64,000 nt of DNA from Bdellovibrio bacteriovorus W (GCA_000525675.1 CP002190.1:2728001-2792000), one strand, 5' to 3'. Shown: positions 25,637-35,114, numbered from the stretch's first letter. Numbers and translations: made by a program. The notes: generated by a model not told the origin, from the letters alone.

Positions 25637-25899
25637 ATTTTCCCCTTCCTCTATTTCGCTTAACTTGGCCTAAAAAGGATGACAACCTTGGTTTTATTTA
25701 ACGCTGTTTATCATTCATTCAAAGTCCTCATATTGCTTCTCAAGAAATTAAACTTTTAGAAGACTCGAACACGCGGACAACCCCTGCTAGACGACCTTGC
25801 CGCAACCATTTGTGTCCACCCTCCCCTTTCGACATCCGCTTGCTGAAATTTTTCGCAAGTGTTAGTATTTATCTCTTGGCTAATTCACGAGGAGTCAGA

Positions 25900-26262
25900 A
25901 TGGCTAAATATACAGAATTTCAAACAAAAACTCCAAATCCTGGTTTTGAGGATGTGATGGACATTCATCCCAACGAACTCAATCAACTCAAAGACAGCGT
26001 GTATCTTGTGGATGTCCGTCGTCCCGACGAATACACTGGAGAACTTGGGCATATCGCTGGTACTCAGCTGATTGTCCTAGACACTATTCCTCAACACCTC
26101 CAAGAACTTCCGAAAGACAAAACTATCGTCTTTGTATGTAGAAGCGGTGGGCGCTCTGCTCAAGCCACAGCTTATGCAAAATCAGAAGGCTTTAGCGAAG
26201 TCTATAACATGCTCGGCGGAATGCTTCTTTGGAATGAACTTCAACTACCTGTAGAAAGATAA
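25900..26262 (+). CDS. Rhodanese-domain sulfurtransferase
   Basis: A single-domain rhodanese of 120 residues, cytoplasmic. Landmarks are VYLVDVRRPDEYTGELGHIAG and the active-site loop VCRSGGRSAQA, whose Cys carries the persulfide. The start is ATG 25900 with GAGGAG six bases before; the longer frame upstream has no such site. The gene is seven bases before a HAD 5'-nucleotidase gene and probably co-transcribed. Sulfur donor and acceptor unknown. Confidence 0.88.
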   Translation: MAKYTEFQTKTPNPGFEDVMDIHPNELNQLKDSVYLVDVRRPDEYTGELGHIAGTQLIVLDTIPQHLQELPKDKTIVFVCRSGGRSAQATAYAKSEGFSEVYNMLGGMLLWNELQLPVER

Positions 26263-26269
26263 TATAAAA

Positions 26270-27643
26270 ATGTCTGGAAAAGTTTTTATCAACCGCACTC
26301 TAAATCTTAAACGTATCCGCTATATCGGCGTGGATATGGACCACACTCTTGTTCGCTACAATAGCGAGAATTTCGAACGCCTGTCACACACGACTATGAT
26401 TCAAAAACTTATTGGTCGTGGTTACCCTGAGACTTTACGCAAACTGACGTTTGACTATAACTACGCTATCCGTGGCTTAGTTATTGATCGCAAGATGGGA
26501 AATCTCTTAAAGCTCAATCGCTATACGGCGATTCGCGCCAGCTACCACGGGCTTCAGCCGCTGGATTTTAAAAGCCATCAAAAGCTTTATAAATCAACGT
26601 ACATTGATCTGAGCAATACGGACTATCTTGCTGTCGACACTTCGTTTTCAATTTCTCTTGCAAATCTTATTGCACAAATTGTGGACCTTAAGGACACAGA
26701 CACAGCCAATAAGTATCCAGAGTATTCACAAATTGCCGATGATGTTCTTGATGCTCTTGATGAAGCTCATAGAGACGGCTCTTTAAAAAGCGTAGTTAAG
26801 CAGGATCTTGCTCACTACATTATCAAAGACCCAGAGCTTGTTGCTGGCCTTGAAAAGTTTAAACGTCATGGAAAGAAAATCTTTGTTCTAACAAACTCGG
26901 ACTTCCATTATACGAAGCTACTTTTAGACTATGCGATTCAACCGTTCCTAAAAGAGCATAAGTCTTGGCAAGATCTTTTTGAGTTCGTTATTACCTTTGC
27001 GGCAAAACCAAAGTTTTTCTATGAGTCGCAAAAATATCTTCGCGTAAACCCTGAAGACGGCATGATGACTAACTATGAAGGTCCACTTCAACCAGGCATC
27101 TATCAAGGTGGAAATGCGAAGCAGTTCACGTCAGATCTGGGTCTTGCTGGTGATGATATTCTCTACATCGGAGACCACATCTACGGCGATATCTTGCGCT
27201 TGAAGAAAGACTGCAACTGGCGCACAGCAATGGTTATTGAGGAACTCGATGAAGAAGTTCAAAACAATCGCCAGGCCGAACCTTTGATTCAAGAAATTGA
27301 AACATTGATGCGCAAAAAAGAACCCCTTGAAGATGAGTTAACAGACTTAATGACTCGCAGAATTGAGAAAGCGGCAGACGTCAGCGATCAACAAATTGAA
27401 AGCTTACAAAAAACGATTTCTGAAATTGATGCGCAAATCAGTCAGCTAATTAAGAAACAACAGTCCATGTACAATGGAAACTGGGGCCAACTCATGAGAG
27501 CTGGTAACGAAGAAAGCTACTTTGCTTATCAATTAGATCGCTACGCTTGCGTGTATATGCAAAAGCTTGGAGATCTTTTGGACCTTTCTCCGCGCACATA
27601 CTTCCGTGCTCCGAGAAGACCACTGGCTCACGAAATATTCTAG
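26270..27643 (+). CDS. HAD-superfamily 5'-nucleotidase (NT5C2-like)
   Basis: HAD phosphatase of the HAD-IG/cytosolic purine 5'-nucleotidase group, 457 residues. Motif I is GVDMDHTLVRY near residue 25 with both Asp residues; motif II/III includes FVLTNSDFHYTKLL; motif IV is ILYIGDHIYGDILRLKK. A long helical insertion near residues 340-400 precedes the end. It likely dephosphorylates IMP/GMP-type nucleotides, which could feed purine salvage after prey nucleic acid digestion (inference). A bidirectional terminator follows. Confidence 0.88.
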   Translation: MSGKVFINRTLNLKRIRYIGVDMDHTLVRYNSENFERLSHTTMIQKLIGRGYPETLRKLTFDYNYAIRGLVIDRKMGNLLKLNRYTAIRASYHGLQPLDFKSHQKLYKSTYIDLSNTDYLAVDTSFSISLANLIAQIVDLKDTDTANKYPEYSQIADDVLDALDEAHRDGSLKSVVKQDLAHYIIKDPELVAGLEKFKRHGKKIFVLTNSDFHYTKLLLDYAIQPFLKEHKSWQDLFEFVITFAAKPKFFYESQKYLRVNPEDGMMTNYEGPLQPGIYQGGNAKQFTSDLGLAGDDILYIGDHIYGDILRLKKDCNWRTAMVIEELDEEVQNNRQAEPLIQEIETLMRKKEPLEDELTDLMTRRIEKAADVSDQQIESLQKTISEIDAQISQLIKKQQSMYNGNWGQLMRAGNEESYFAYQLDRYACVYMQKLGDLLDLSPRTYFRAPRRPLAHEIF

Positions 27644-27646
27644 GCA

Positions 27647-27679
27647 TAAAAAAGGGTGTGATCTTCACACCCTTTTTTT
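27647..27679. terminator. Bidirectional terminator
   Basis: AAAGGGTGTG-ATCTT-CACACCCTTT with A run before and T run after. Serves the nucleotidase gene and the convergent gene at 27682. Confidence 0.9.
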
Positions 27680-27681
27680 AT

Positions 27682-28209
27682 TTATTTTACTAAAGTCCCC
27701 GTCACCCAGTTCTTTCCCTTGATCACACACTCAGATGAGATCACTCGATAGCGTTCTATCGGAAAACTACGCACACGCTCCACCCAGCCCCATGAAGTCC
27801 ACTCGACTGTACGCTCGTAAGATCTTCCAATCCCCTCACGCACCGAGCGAGTCACTCTATTGAAAGTTAAAAGCGGATAATGCAATTTTAAGGCGCCCTC
27901 GGCTGTTAACTGCGCTTGCAGCTCTTCATCGAACAGACAGCCATAGTAACCATCCACACTGCGCAAACGACCTTTTAAAATCTGCTGCGGGTTTTGTGGA
28001 AAATCTTTTGGAATTTGAAGTTCAAAAAAATAATCTGATGGCGCGCCATTATCGTAAAAGCTGCGAGTATGAAAGGTCGCCTTACCTTGAAATTCGCCGA
28101 TGTGAACTTGGTATGTATTATCTAAGTTTCTCCACACTCCCTCCAGAGAAGCCTGCGCAGAAACGCCCAGAAGAACAACGCCGATAAATAAGAATACTTT
28201 TTTTAACAT
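27682..28209 (-). CDS. Exported protein, unknown function
   Basis: A 175-residue protein with a signal peptide (ends VSAQA). The mature part is beta-strand rich, starting SLEGVWRNLDNTYQVHIGEF, which recalls lipocalin-like or small exported beta-barrel folds. The ATG follows the stop of the upstream gene by two bases with GAGG inside that gene, so the two are an operon. No function can be assigned. Confidence 0.7.
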   Translation of the reverse strand: MLKKVFLFIGVVLLGVSAQASLEGVWRNLDNTYQVHIGEFQGKATFHTRSFYDNGAPSDYFFELQIPKDFPQNPQQILKGRLRSVDGYYGCLFDEELQAQLTAEGALKLHYPLLTFNRVTRSVREGIGRSYERTVEWTSWGWVERVRSFPIERYRVISSECVIKGKNWVTGTLVK

Positions 28210-28211
28210 AA

Positions 28212-28946
28212 TTACCTCGAACCCGGATTGCGATTAAAGAGTATTAAATAATCCCCAGCGCCGGTCATTTCCATAAGACCTGAGAATTTATTATTTTCAA
28301 TTTTTTGACGATATGTTTTTCGACCGATTTCTTGAACCATGCATCCAAAAACACCCAACTTCGAAAAGTCTTTCTGGGGCTCAAGGACACAAGGTGGTTC
28401 AAACTCAGCCTCTTGTTCTTTTGTCGAAGCAAACTTACTCACCGAGAAACTCGTCACTTCAAGGCCATAATCGTTACGCAGACGATCTACAGGATTTCCC
28501 GGGATTAACTTCGAAGAATAGATGTTCGGCACAATGGCTACCACACGGTGCCCCTCAGCCAAGGCTTCTTTCACTCCGCTGGCAAAGCGTTCCATTTCAT
28601 TTTTAGTGTCGATGCGCATATTAGAAGAGAACAGTTCGACGTAAGGAAGTTCTGGTTCCACCACGATCACATCGTAAATATAGCCAGCTTCTTGATTAGC
28701 TTCCATAAAGCCACGCACCAACTCCATATCCTCAATATAATTTGGAGTGACACCCCAGAGAATGAAAGGCGCCTGCTTCACTTCAGAGCGCAGAGTTTCA
28801 AAGACCGCTTTTCCAAAGTCCTCTGGAACTTCTACCTGCGAAAATGGGATTTTAGAGATGGTTTTAGGCTGAACCGAAACATTCATGGCAAAAAAGATTC
28901 CCAAACCAATAACGACGACAGCACCGACCCAATATATGTATTTCAT
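28212..28946 (-). CDS. Membrane-anchored periplasmic protein, unknown function
   Basis: About 244 residues with one N-terminal membrane segment (about residues 4-22, YWVGAVVVIGLGIFFAM) and a periplasmic domain of mixed alpha/beta character (FILWGVTPNYIEDMEL, YDVIVVEPELPYVEL, HRVVAIVPNIYSS). The alternating hydrophobic strands look like a Rossmann-type domain, but no catalytic motif is apparent. ATG 28946 is preferred over an upstream in-frame start because the membrane segment follows directly. It heads an operon with the exported protein downstream. Confidence 0.65.
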   Translation of the reverse strand: MKYIYWVGAVVVIGLGIFFAMNVSVQPKTISKIPFSQVEVPEDFGKAVFETLRSEVKQAPFILWGVTPNYIEDMELVRGFMEANQEAGYIYDVIVVEPELPYVELFSSNMRIDTKNEMERFASGVKEALAEGHRVVAIVPNIYSSKLIPGNPVDRLRNDYGLEVTSFSVSKFASTKEQEAEFEPPCVLEPQKDFSKLGVFGCMVQEIGRKTYRQKIENNKFSGLMEMTGAGDYLILFNRNPGSR

Positions 28947-29043
28947 GGTGAAAAATTTCTCGCAGTTCAAGATCAATGTCTAGACTTAGTCGGTCATTGT
29001 AGCAGAGTCTTTTGCTTAAAAAAAACGCGCCGCATATAGAAAT

Positions 29044-29071
29044 TTGAATTCAAAAGAAAGTGTGCTAGTTT
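29044..29071 (+). promoter_or_regulatory. Candidate promoter of the pantothenate/CoA operon
   Basis: TTGAAT (29044-29049), a 16-base spacer, and TAGTTT (29066-29071), 47 bases before the first start codon. Moderate match only. Confidence 0.35.
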
Positions 29072-29117
29072 CCTCTCATTACATAGGACTTGATCTCGAA
29101 AGACAGGTACCCAATAT

Positions 29118-29909
29118 ATGACGGCGACAAGACGCAAAACCACATCCTATCTTATTATTGGCTCAGGCCGTGTCGCACGCCACTTGCTACACTATTTCCA
29201 TTTATTAAAAGAATCCCAACATCTAACGGACTCATCTAAAAGATCTGAAGCCCAAGAACTTCCATCGTGGACACTTGATTCTTGGGATCGCGCCCAAGAT
29301 CCCTTGGCTTTAGCAAGAAAGATCGAAGCTGCAGATCATATCCTGTTAGCAATTAGTGATGATGCCCTTGAAAATTTTTATTTAAAAAACATTGATGGTC
29401 TCGACAAGATCTGTGTTCATTTTTCAGGAGCTAAACAGATCCCGAACACGATTGCTGCTCATCCACTGATGACTTTTGGTCATGACCTCTATGATTTGAG
29501 CTTCTATCAACGAATTCACTTTGTAATGACTGGAGCCGATGATTTAAAAGAGGCGATCCCAGCATTTAATAACTCTTCGTCTGTTTTATTTTCAGCAGAA
29601 AAAGCCAAGTACCATGCTCTTTGTGTTATGGGCGGAAACTTCACAAATCTTTTAATCAGCAAAATGCTGCAAGAGTTTGAAGCCTATGACATCCCCCTAG
29701 AGGCCAGTCGCCTATATATTGATGCCGTGGTTGAGAATGTCTTTGCAGACCGAGGTCACTCTTTGACCGGCCCCCTAGCGCGAAAAGATCTTCAGACAAT
29801 CAACGCCAATCTCAACGCCCTTAAGTCTGACCCTTATGAAGAAATCTATGCATCCTTTGTAAATGCATTTATTCCCGATTTTTCAAAGAAGAAAGAAGGT
29901 GAATCATGA
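29118..29909 (+). CDS. panG: Rossmann/DUF2520-type oxidoreductase, candidate ketopantoate reductase
   Basis: A 263-residue NAD(P)-dependent enzyme: N-terminal nucleotide-binding motif SYLIIGSGRVARHLL, then HILLAISDDALENF, VHFSGAKQIPNTIAAHPLMTFG and a helical C-terminal domain of the DUF2520 type. It is the first gene of a six-gene operon whose other members cover every pantothenate and early CoA step except ketopantoate reduction; no PanE or IlvC is here. PanG of Francisella is a ketopantoate reductase of similar build encoded among pan genes, so the same role is inferred. The stop overlaps the panB start by four bases. Confidence 0.7.
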   Translation: MTATRRKTTSYLIIGSGRVARHLLHYFHLLKESQHLTDSSKRSEAQELPSWTLDSWDRAQDPLALARKIEAADHILLAISDDALENFYLKNIDGLDKICVHFSGAKQIPNTIAAHPLMTFGHDLYDLSFYQRIHFVMTGADDLKEAIPAFNNSSSVLFSAEKAKYHALCVMGGNFTNLLISKMLQEFEAYDIPLEASRLYIDAVVENVFADRGHSLTGPLARKDLQTINANLNALKSDPYEEIYASFVNAFIPDFSKKKEGES

Positions 29910-30697
29910 AATCAATTCTTGAATTTCAAGAGGCTAAAAAAGAAAGTCGTAAAATCTCAATGATCACTTGCTACGACTACACCTTCGCTCGCCTTGTGGC
30001 GGAAAGTAACATTGACTGTATCTTAGTGGGCGATTCTCTTGCGATGACCATGCACGGGCATAAAACAACCTTGAATGCCAATGTGAACCTGATGGCCCTA
30101 CACACAGCGGCCGTCGTGCGTGGCGCCCCTGAAAAATTTATTATCGGCGATCTTCCTTTTATGAGCTATCGCAAAAATCTCAGCAACAATATGACCGCGG
30201 CTGAAAAAATTATGAAAGCCGGTGCTCATGCCGTGAAACTAGAGGGTGTCGAAGGAAATTTAAAGCTCATCACTCATCTCGTTCAGTCAGGCGTGCCGGT
30301 GATGGGACATATCGGTCTTACTCCGCAATCTGTGCATCAGTTAGGCGGCTTTAAAGTCCAAGGTCGCAATGAAAAGGCGCAAAAAAAATTGCAAGAACAA
30401 GCTCTTGCTCTTCAAGATGCGGGAGCATTCTCGGTCGTCCTTGAATGCGTTCCTTCAAGCCTAGCCCAAGTCATTACCTCGAGCTTAGAAATTCCTACTA
30501 TTGGAATCGGTGCTGGCGTTGATTGCGATGGGCAAGTTCTTGTGCTTCAGGACATGCTTGGAATGAATAAAGATTTCCAACCAAAATTTGTTAAAAAATA
30601 CTTACAGGGTTTTGATTTAATCACTGAGGCCTTTAATCATTTTCACGGCGAAGTTATCCACGGAGATTTCCCCACAGCTAAAGAGAGCTATCAATGA
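29906..30697 (+). CDS. panB: 3-methyl-2-oxobutanoate hydroxymethyltransferase
   Basis: Forms ketopantoate from alpha-ketoisovalerate and methylene-tetrahydrofolate. Signature segments: SMITCYDYTFARLVAESNIDCILVGDSLAM (metal-binding Asp), IIGDLPFMSY, AGAHAVKLEG, PVMGHIGLTPQSVHQLGGF and IGIGAGVDCDGQVLV. Length 263 is typical. Start and stop overlap neighbours by four bases each, showing tight coupling within the operon. Confidence 0.97.
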   Translation: MKSILEFQEAKKESRKISMITCYDYTFARLVAESNIDCILVGDSLAMTMHGHKTTLNANVNLMALHTAAVVRGAPEKFIIGDLPFMSYRKNLSNNMTAAEKIMKAGAHAVKLEGVEGNLKLITHLVQSGVPVMGHIGLTPQSVHQLGGFKVQGRNEKAQKKLQEQALALQDAGAFSVVLECVPSSLAQVITSSLEIPTIGIGAGVDCDGQVLVLQDMLGMNKDFQPKFVKKYLQGFDLITEAFNHFHGEVIHGDFPTAKESYQ

Positions 30698-31449
30698 TTA
30701 AAGTCCTAAAATCCCCACAAGAAATGTTGGAATGGAGAAAATCCGCAAAGGGCTCTGTCGGATTTGTTCCCACAATGGGAGCTCTGCATGATGGACATGC
30801 CAGTCTCTTAACAAGAGCACGAGGAGAAAATGAAAATCTCGTACTCTCGATTTTCGTCAACCCCACACAGTTCAACAATCCTGATGACTTAAAAACTTAT
30901 CCAAAAACTTGGGAACAGGATCTCGCTCTCGCACAGCGTTTGGGCGTCAATGCTATTTTCTATCCACAGTTTGAAGATATGTATCCAGATAAATATCTTT
31001 ATAAAATTTCTGAGTCCTCTTTTTCTAACGAACTCGACGGCGCTCATCGTCCTGGACACTTTGATGGTGTTTTGACGATCGTTCATAAACTCCTAAGTCT
31101 TGTACAACCTCAGAGAGCTTACTTTGGTGAAAAAGACTATCAACAGCTAAAGCTTATTCAAGGAATGGTCCAGGCTTTCTTTCTCCCAGTTTCGATCGTA
31201 CCTGTTCCCACGATGCGCGAAGACTCAGGGCTTGCGATGAGTTCAAGGAATTTGCTTCTTACAGAAGAAAATCGCATCAAGGCTCCACTCATTTATAAAA
31301 CAATCACGACAGCAATCTCTGCGAACGAAGCTCAGAAGATTTTATCTGACGCTGGCTTCAAAGTGGACTACGTCGTGGATAAAGAGGGTCGTCGCTATGT
31401 CGCCGCTTTTGCTGGAAATGTAAGGTTGATTGATAATGTTGAAATCTAA
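30694..31449 (+). CDS. panC: Pantothenate synthetase
   Basis: ATP-dependent ligase joining pantoate and beta-alanine. Motifs: VGFVPTMGALHDGHASLL (HxGH nucleotide site), SIFVNPTQFN, VLTIVHKLLSLVQPQRAYFGEKDYQQL, and MREDSGLAMSSRNLLL (the KMSKS-like loop). At 251 residues it is slightly shorter than usual; the C-terminal domain is compact (VDYVVDKEGRRYVAAF) but looks complete. It overlaps both neighbours. Confidence 0.96.
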   Translation: MIKVLKSPQEMLEWRKSAKGSVGFVPTMGALHDGHASLLTRARGENENLVLSIFVNPTQFNNPDDLKTYPKTWEQDLALAQRLGVNAIFYPQFEDMYPDKYLYKISESSFSNELDGAHRPGHFDGVLTIVHKLLSLVQPQRAYFGEKDYQQLKLIQGMVQAFFLPVSIVPVPTMREDSGLAMSSRNLLLTEENRIKAPLIYKTITTAISANEAQKILSDAGFKVDYVVDKEGRRYVAAFAGNVRLIDNVEI

Positions 31450-32683
31450 AGTCTTATTTATTCTTACGGGTTCAATAGCTTGCTATAAAGCTTGTCAGGT
31501 GATTTCTCGCCTCGTGCAGTACGGTTGTGATGTTCAAGTGGTTGCCACTCCCTCTGCTTTAGAATTTGTTGGCAATGCCACCATTGAAGGCCTCACGGGC
31601 AAGCATGTGATCAGCGATCTCTTTGCTGCTGGAGATGTGATGGATCACATTCATCTCGTGCGCTGGGCAGATTTAATTTTAGTTGCACCTGCAACCGCCA
31701 ATTTTATCAATAAAGCGGCTCAAGGAGTCGCAGACGATTTAGTGCAGACTTTATTTTTGGCCCATGACTTTAAAAAACCTTTTCTCGTAGCTCCTGCCAT
31801 GAATACGACAATGTACCTTCACCCAGTCACTCAAGAATCTACGCGCAAGCTTATAAGCATGGGCGTTAAAATTCTTGAAACAGCTTCTGGCGTACTTGCT
31901 TGCGGAGAAGAAGGTTTAGGTAAGTTACTCGATCCTGATTTAATTCTTAAAGAAGTACTCGATCTCCTTCCTAGCAACACTTCCTTCGTACAAAGCCAGG
32001 AAAAGCCTCTCAAAGTCTTAATTACTGCCGGTGGCACTCAAGAACCCATCGACACTGTACGCGTTATCAGTAATTTAAGTTCGGGGAAAACTGGAGTTAT
32101 TATCTCTGAAGTTCTGACTCAACAAGGGTGTGATGTTACTTTACTTCAAGCTCACTCTTCCCAAGTGCCTAGCTCGCAATTAAAGGTCCAACGCTTCTCA
32201 AGTTTCGAAGACCTCAACGAAAAACTTGAAGATGAACTTAAAAATAAAGCCTACGACATGGTCATCCATGCCGCAGCGGTGAGCGACTACTCAGTGGAGA
32301 GCGTTGAAATTCAAGGCAAAAAATATCCGCCGATGTCTATTCCTAAGGTGAGCTCTAACGAAGAACACATGAGCATTCATCTTAAGAAGAATTTTAAAAT
32401 CGTGAATCGACTTAAAGACTACTCTCAGAACAAAGATATTGACGTGGTGGCCTTTAAATTAACCAGCCACGCATCAACAGAAGAAAAGCAACTTGCTGTG
32501 CAAAAGCTTTTTTCAGAGTCATCAGTGGATGCCGTTGTTCACAATGATCTTACGGATATAGATATTAAAAAGGGATTGCATCGCTTTACCTTGCACAGTC
32601 AAGGTGTGGAGAGATCTCTCGAAGGGCCAGATAGACTCGCCCTTGCTTTACTTGAAAGAAAACTTATTAGGAAGAACAAATGA
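31436..32683 (+). CDS. coaBC: Phosphopantothenoylcysteine decarboxylase/synthetase
   Basis: Bifunctional Dfp protein. The N-terminal flavoprotein decarboxylase (CoaC, residues 1-180) has [12 protein letters not shown], the active-site His in [32 protein letters not shown] and the Cys of the substrate flap [11 protein letters not shown]. The C-terminal synthetase (CoaB) has [25 protein letters not shown] and a Lys-rich end. The start is ATG 31436 (TTG 31430 is possible), inside the end of panC. Converts 4'-phosphopantothenate to 4'-phosphopantetheine. Confidence 0.96.
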   Translation: MLKSKVLFILTGSIACYKACQVISRLVQYGCDVQVVATPSALEFVGNATIEGLTGKHVISDLFAAGDVMDHIHLVRWADLILVAPATANFINKAAQGVADDLVQTLFLAHDFKKPFLVAPAMNTTMYLHPVTQESTRKLISMGVKILETASGVLACGEEGLGKLLDPDLILKEVLDLLPSNTSFVQSQEKPLKVLITAGGTQEPIDTVRVISNLSSGKTGVIISEVLTQQGCDVTLLQAHSSQVPSSQLKVQRFSSFEDLNEKLEDELKNKAYDMVIHAAAVSDYSVESVEIQGKKYPPMSIPKVSSNEEHMSIHLKKNFKIVNRLKDYSQNKDIDVVAFKLTSHASTEEKQLAVQKLFSESSVDAVVHNDLTDIDIKKGLHRFTLHSQGVERSLEGPDRLALALLERKLIRKNK

Positions 32684-33453
32684 TTCTCTGTCTTGATGTA
32701 GGAAACACACAAATCTATGCCGGGCTATTTGATCGCGATCAGATGGTGGCATCTTTTAGAAAAAACTCAAAAGGGGGAATTTCCTCTGATGAAACAGGCA
32801 TTTTCCTTCGCACTGCCATTCGCGAAAATGGCTTAGACCCCAGCAAGGTTAAACAAATTGCCATCTGTAGCGTTGTGCCCGAGGTGGTTTACTCTTTGCG
32901 CGGAGCTTGCCAAAAGTATTTCAATATCTCTCCATTTATTCTCCAAGCTGGCGTAAAAACGGGCCTCAAGGTGAAGTATCGCAACCCTCTTGAAGTGGGA
33001 GCCGATCGCATTGCTAACTCGATTGCCGCCTCTCACCTTTATCCGGATAGAAACCTACTTCTTGTGGATCTAGGAACTGCTACGACTTTTTGCGCGCTCT
33101 CTAAAGAAAAAGACTATCTAGGTGGATCTATTGCCGCGGGACTTAGACTCTCTATGGAGGCCTTAGAGACCAACACAGCTAAGTTAAAATCTGTCGAGAT
33201 TAAAACTATGCACGAGGCCCTTGGTCGCACAACGACAGAGAGTCTTCAGTCAGGTCTATATTTTGGACACTTAGGGACGATGAAAGAACTACTGACTCGC
33301 CTAAGCAAAGAGTGTTTCCCCGAAAATGAAAAGCCGTTCGTCATTGGTACAGGCGGTTTTGCGCATCTATTTGAAAAAGAAAAAATCTTCGATGAAATCA
33401 TTCCCGATCTTGTGTTAAAGGGTATGCTCATCGCTTTACAGTATAATAGCTAA
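32680..33453 (+). CDS. coaX: Type III pantothenate kinase
   Basis: ASKHA-fold kinase that phosphorylates pantothenate, feedback-insensitive. Phosphate motifs: [16 protein letters not shown] at the N-terminus, then [16 protein letters not shown] (pantothenate site) and [26 protein letters not shown] is the adenosine motif. Length 257 is normal. Four-base overlap with coaBC. Lies exactly where the pathway needs it between pantothenate and CoaBC. Confidence 0.96.
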   Translation: MILCLDVGNTQIYAGLFDRDQMVASFRKNSKGGISSDETGIFLRTAIRENGLDPSKVKQIAICSVVPEVVYSLRGACQKYFNISPFILQAGVKTGLKVKYRNPLEVGADRIANSIAASHLYPDRNLLLVDLGTATTFCALSKEKDYLGGSIAAGLRLSMEALETNTAKLKSVEIKTMHEALGRTTTESLQSGLYFGHLGTMKELLTRLSKECFPENEKPFVIGTGGFAHLFEKEKIFDEIIPDLVLKGMLIALQYNS

Positions 33454-33464
33454 GGACCTTTGTT

Positions 33465-33839
33465 ATGAATATTACTATGCTAAGAACAAAACTTCATCGT
33501 GCCACTGTCACCGGAGCGGATTTAAACTACGAAGGCTCTGTGAGCGTATGCCCTGACTTAATCAAAGCTTCAGGCTTTTTTATTAACGAGAAAGTGGATA
33601 TCTATAACTGTAACAACGGCGCACGTTTTTCCACTTACGTTATCAAAGGAAATAAAGGCGAGATCTGCCTCAATGGCGCAGCTGCTCGTCACGTACAAAA
33701 GGGTGATCTTGTAATTATGTGTTCTTACTGCTCCGTCGATCTAAAAGAAGCGGCCAAGCACGAACCCACAGTGGTATTTTTGAACGAGAAAAACAAGGTT
33801 AAGACTAAGAGAAAAGAAGATAGAAAAAACAATAAGTAA
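33465..33839 (+). CDS. panD: Aspartate 1-decarboxylase
   Basis: Pyruvoyl enzyme making beta-alanine from aspartate. The self-cleavage site Gly-Ser is seen in NYEGSVSVCPDL near residue 24, preceded by MLRTKLHRATVTGADL. The substrate-binding and PanD-typical CLNGAAARHVQKGDLVIMCSY follow. A Lys-rich tail closes the 124-residue chain. Last gene of the operon, with 11 bases after coaX; a strong terminator follows. Confidence 0.96.
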   Translation: MNITMLRTKLHRATVTGADLNYEGSVSVCPDLIKASGFFINEKVDIYNCNNGARFSTYVIKGNKGEICLNGAAARHVQKGDLVIMCSYCSVDLKEAAKHEPTVVFLNEKNKVKTKRKEDRKNNK

Positions 33840-33841
33840 TT

Positions 33842-33874
33842 AAAAAAGCGCTCCTTCAAGAGCGCTTTTTTTTA
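33842..33874. terminator. Terminator of the pantothenate/CoA operon
   Basis: AAAAAAGCGCTC-CTTCA-GAGCGC region with 7-bp GC-rich stem followed by eight T; A run on the other side makes it usable by the convergent gene too. Confidence 0.9.
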
Positions 33875-34822
33875 TTTACAGTAGCGGTACTGACTCATGA
33901 TTGCTCTTGTTTTCTTTGCTCCACCAATATCGCCACCACGACGCTTATTCCAATCATCACTACGCAATGGACCCCAGTAAGTTCCCTCTCTGCCTTTCGA
34001 AGTAGGTGTCATAAGAGTGTCGCGATTTTGCAGTTCTTTTGCTAGTAAATCCACACCACACTGAATGTTCTGGTAAGGGTTTGAAAGATCACGCGCCTTC
34101 GGGCACACTGGTTTCCAAACCTGCAAAAGCCCTTTTGCAGTTCCATTGGGTGCATTGGGATTATCGTTCTTAGGATTACAACTTGATTCAGAAGAAGCCA
34201 TGGACATGATAATCCAAACCCAATACAGCTCTCTTTGGTCTTTATTCATTTTCGGATAATTTGGACACCACTTCGTAATATCATCTGGAATGTTTGCACC
34301 GAATGAATCAGGTTTATCCTTGATCTGCTGAAGGGTGTAAGAACCCCAAGGACCGAGCTTACCTTCTTTATTAATGAAGTTATCACAACCCTTAGCCATA
34401 ACCGCACTCACGTCACCCCCGACGGAGCTTGCAACTTCTCTATCTAAATCCTTTTCGTAAATAAAGCCTTCCTGCTCACGGGCTCTGATGGCGATATCTT
34501 CCATCTCGTAAGCCGTATCCGTCAGGTTTTGGCCCTGACTCCCCATCGCGGTCTTGCCGGAGGCCTTGCCGCCAAATAACTGGGAACAAAAGCCAATAAA
34601 GATCTGGAAGAAGTTCTGGTTCTGTTGAGCTGTCGCTTCTAACTGCGCCTGTTTTGCCACTTCTTGTTGTGCTTGAATCATCTGAAGGTTTTGCTGTTGC
34701 ATAAGATGCTGCTGTTGCAACTGAATAGATTGAAGAGTCGAAGATGAATCAAAAGTCCCGACCTGAGCGCCAGCAAGGAGAGGCACCCAAAGAGAAATCA
34801 ATACTTTAAGTTTTAAACTCAT
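33872..34822 (-). CDS. Exported lytic-transglycosylase-like protein
   Basis: Signal peptide (ends LLAGA) followed by a very Gln-rich segment (about residues 30-75 with repeated QQ/QQQ), a linker, then a C-terminal domain of about 130 residues with SLT lysozyme-like features: IIMSMASSESSCNP (candidate catalytic Glu), GTAKGLLQVWK, and NIQCGVDLLAKEL. Start set at ATG 34822, preceded by GGGAG, rather than the upstream in-frame start. Likely cuts peptidoglycan glycan strands in the periplasm or outside; enzymatic activity is inferred. Confidence 0.75.
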   Translation of the reverse strand: MSLKLKVLISLWVPLLAGAQVGTFDSSSTLQSIQLQQQHLMQQQNLQMIQAQQEVAKQAQLEATAQQNQNFFQIFIGFCSQLFGGKASGKTAMGSQGQNLTDTAYEMEDIAIRAREQEGFIYEKDLDREVASSVGGDVSAVMAKGCDNFINKEGKLGPWGSYTLQQIKDKPDSFGANIPDDITKWCPNYPKMNKDQRELYWVWIIMSMASSESSCNPKNDNPNAPNGTAKGLLQVWKPVCPKARDLSNPYQNIQCGVDLLAKELQNRDTLMTPTSKGREGTYWGPLRSDDWNKRRGGDIGGAKKTRAIMSQYRYCK

Positions 34823-35004
34823 GCTTGTTGCTCCCGCATTGTGGTCCCGTCTCACTCAGGTACTTATCGGGGATTTAGGAACTTCCATGAGAATTATTTG
34901 AATTTCTTCGTCCCAAACTGTCTCAACTTAAAACACACTATCCATACGACTTGCTGATGCGGCGCAAAGAATTGTTCGTTTTTCGTCAGTTTTAAGAAGA
35001 TTTC

Positions 35005-35033
35005 TTGCCAGTAATGAAACGAGTACATAAATT
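35005..35033 (+). promoter_or_regulatory. Promoter of the riboswitch-endonuclease transcript
   Basis: TTGCCA (35005-35010), 17-base spacer, TAAATT (35028-35033). The expected start near 35040 falls seven bases before the first base of the riboswitch P1 helix, so promoter and aptamer positions support each other. Confidence 0.6.
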
Positions 35034-35045
35034 TTTCACAGATTT

Positions 35046-35110
35046 ACCGTATATGCTGCTAATAAGGCGCAGCGTTTCTACTAGACACCTCAAATGTCTA
35101 ACTATGGAGG
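35046..35110 (+). promoter_or_regulatory. Purine riboswitch, guanine class
   Basis: A complete purine aptamer. P1 CCGTA (35047-35051) with TATGG (35103-35107); J1/2 TAT; P2 GCTGC (35055-35059) with GCAGC (35069-35073); L2 ends in AATAAGG; J2/3 is the invariant GTTTCTAC (35074-35081); P3 TAGACA with TGTCTA; L3 CCTCAAA, whose CC can pair with the GG of L2; J3/1 AC. Bases matching U22, U47, U51 and C74 of the xpt aptamer are all present; C74 (35102) predicts guanine or hypoxanthine rather than adenine. P1 shares two G with the GGAGG ribosome binding site (35106-35110), implying translational control of the nuclease gene that follows. Confidence 0.88.
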
Positions 35111-35114
35111 CACC

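Noticed and set aside
35094-35114. ATG 35094 as the start of the endonuclease
   Set aside because: It lies inside the P3 loop of the riboswitch and has no ribosome binding site, while TTG 35115 follows GGAGG.
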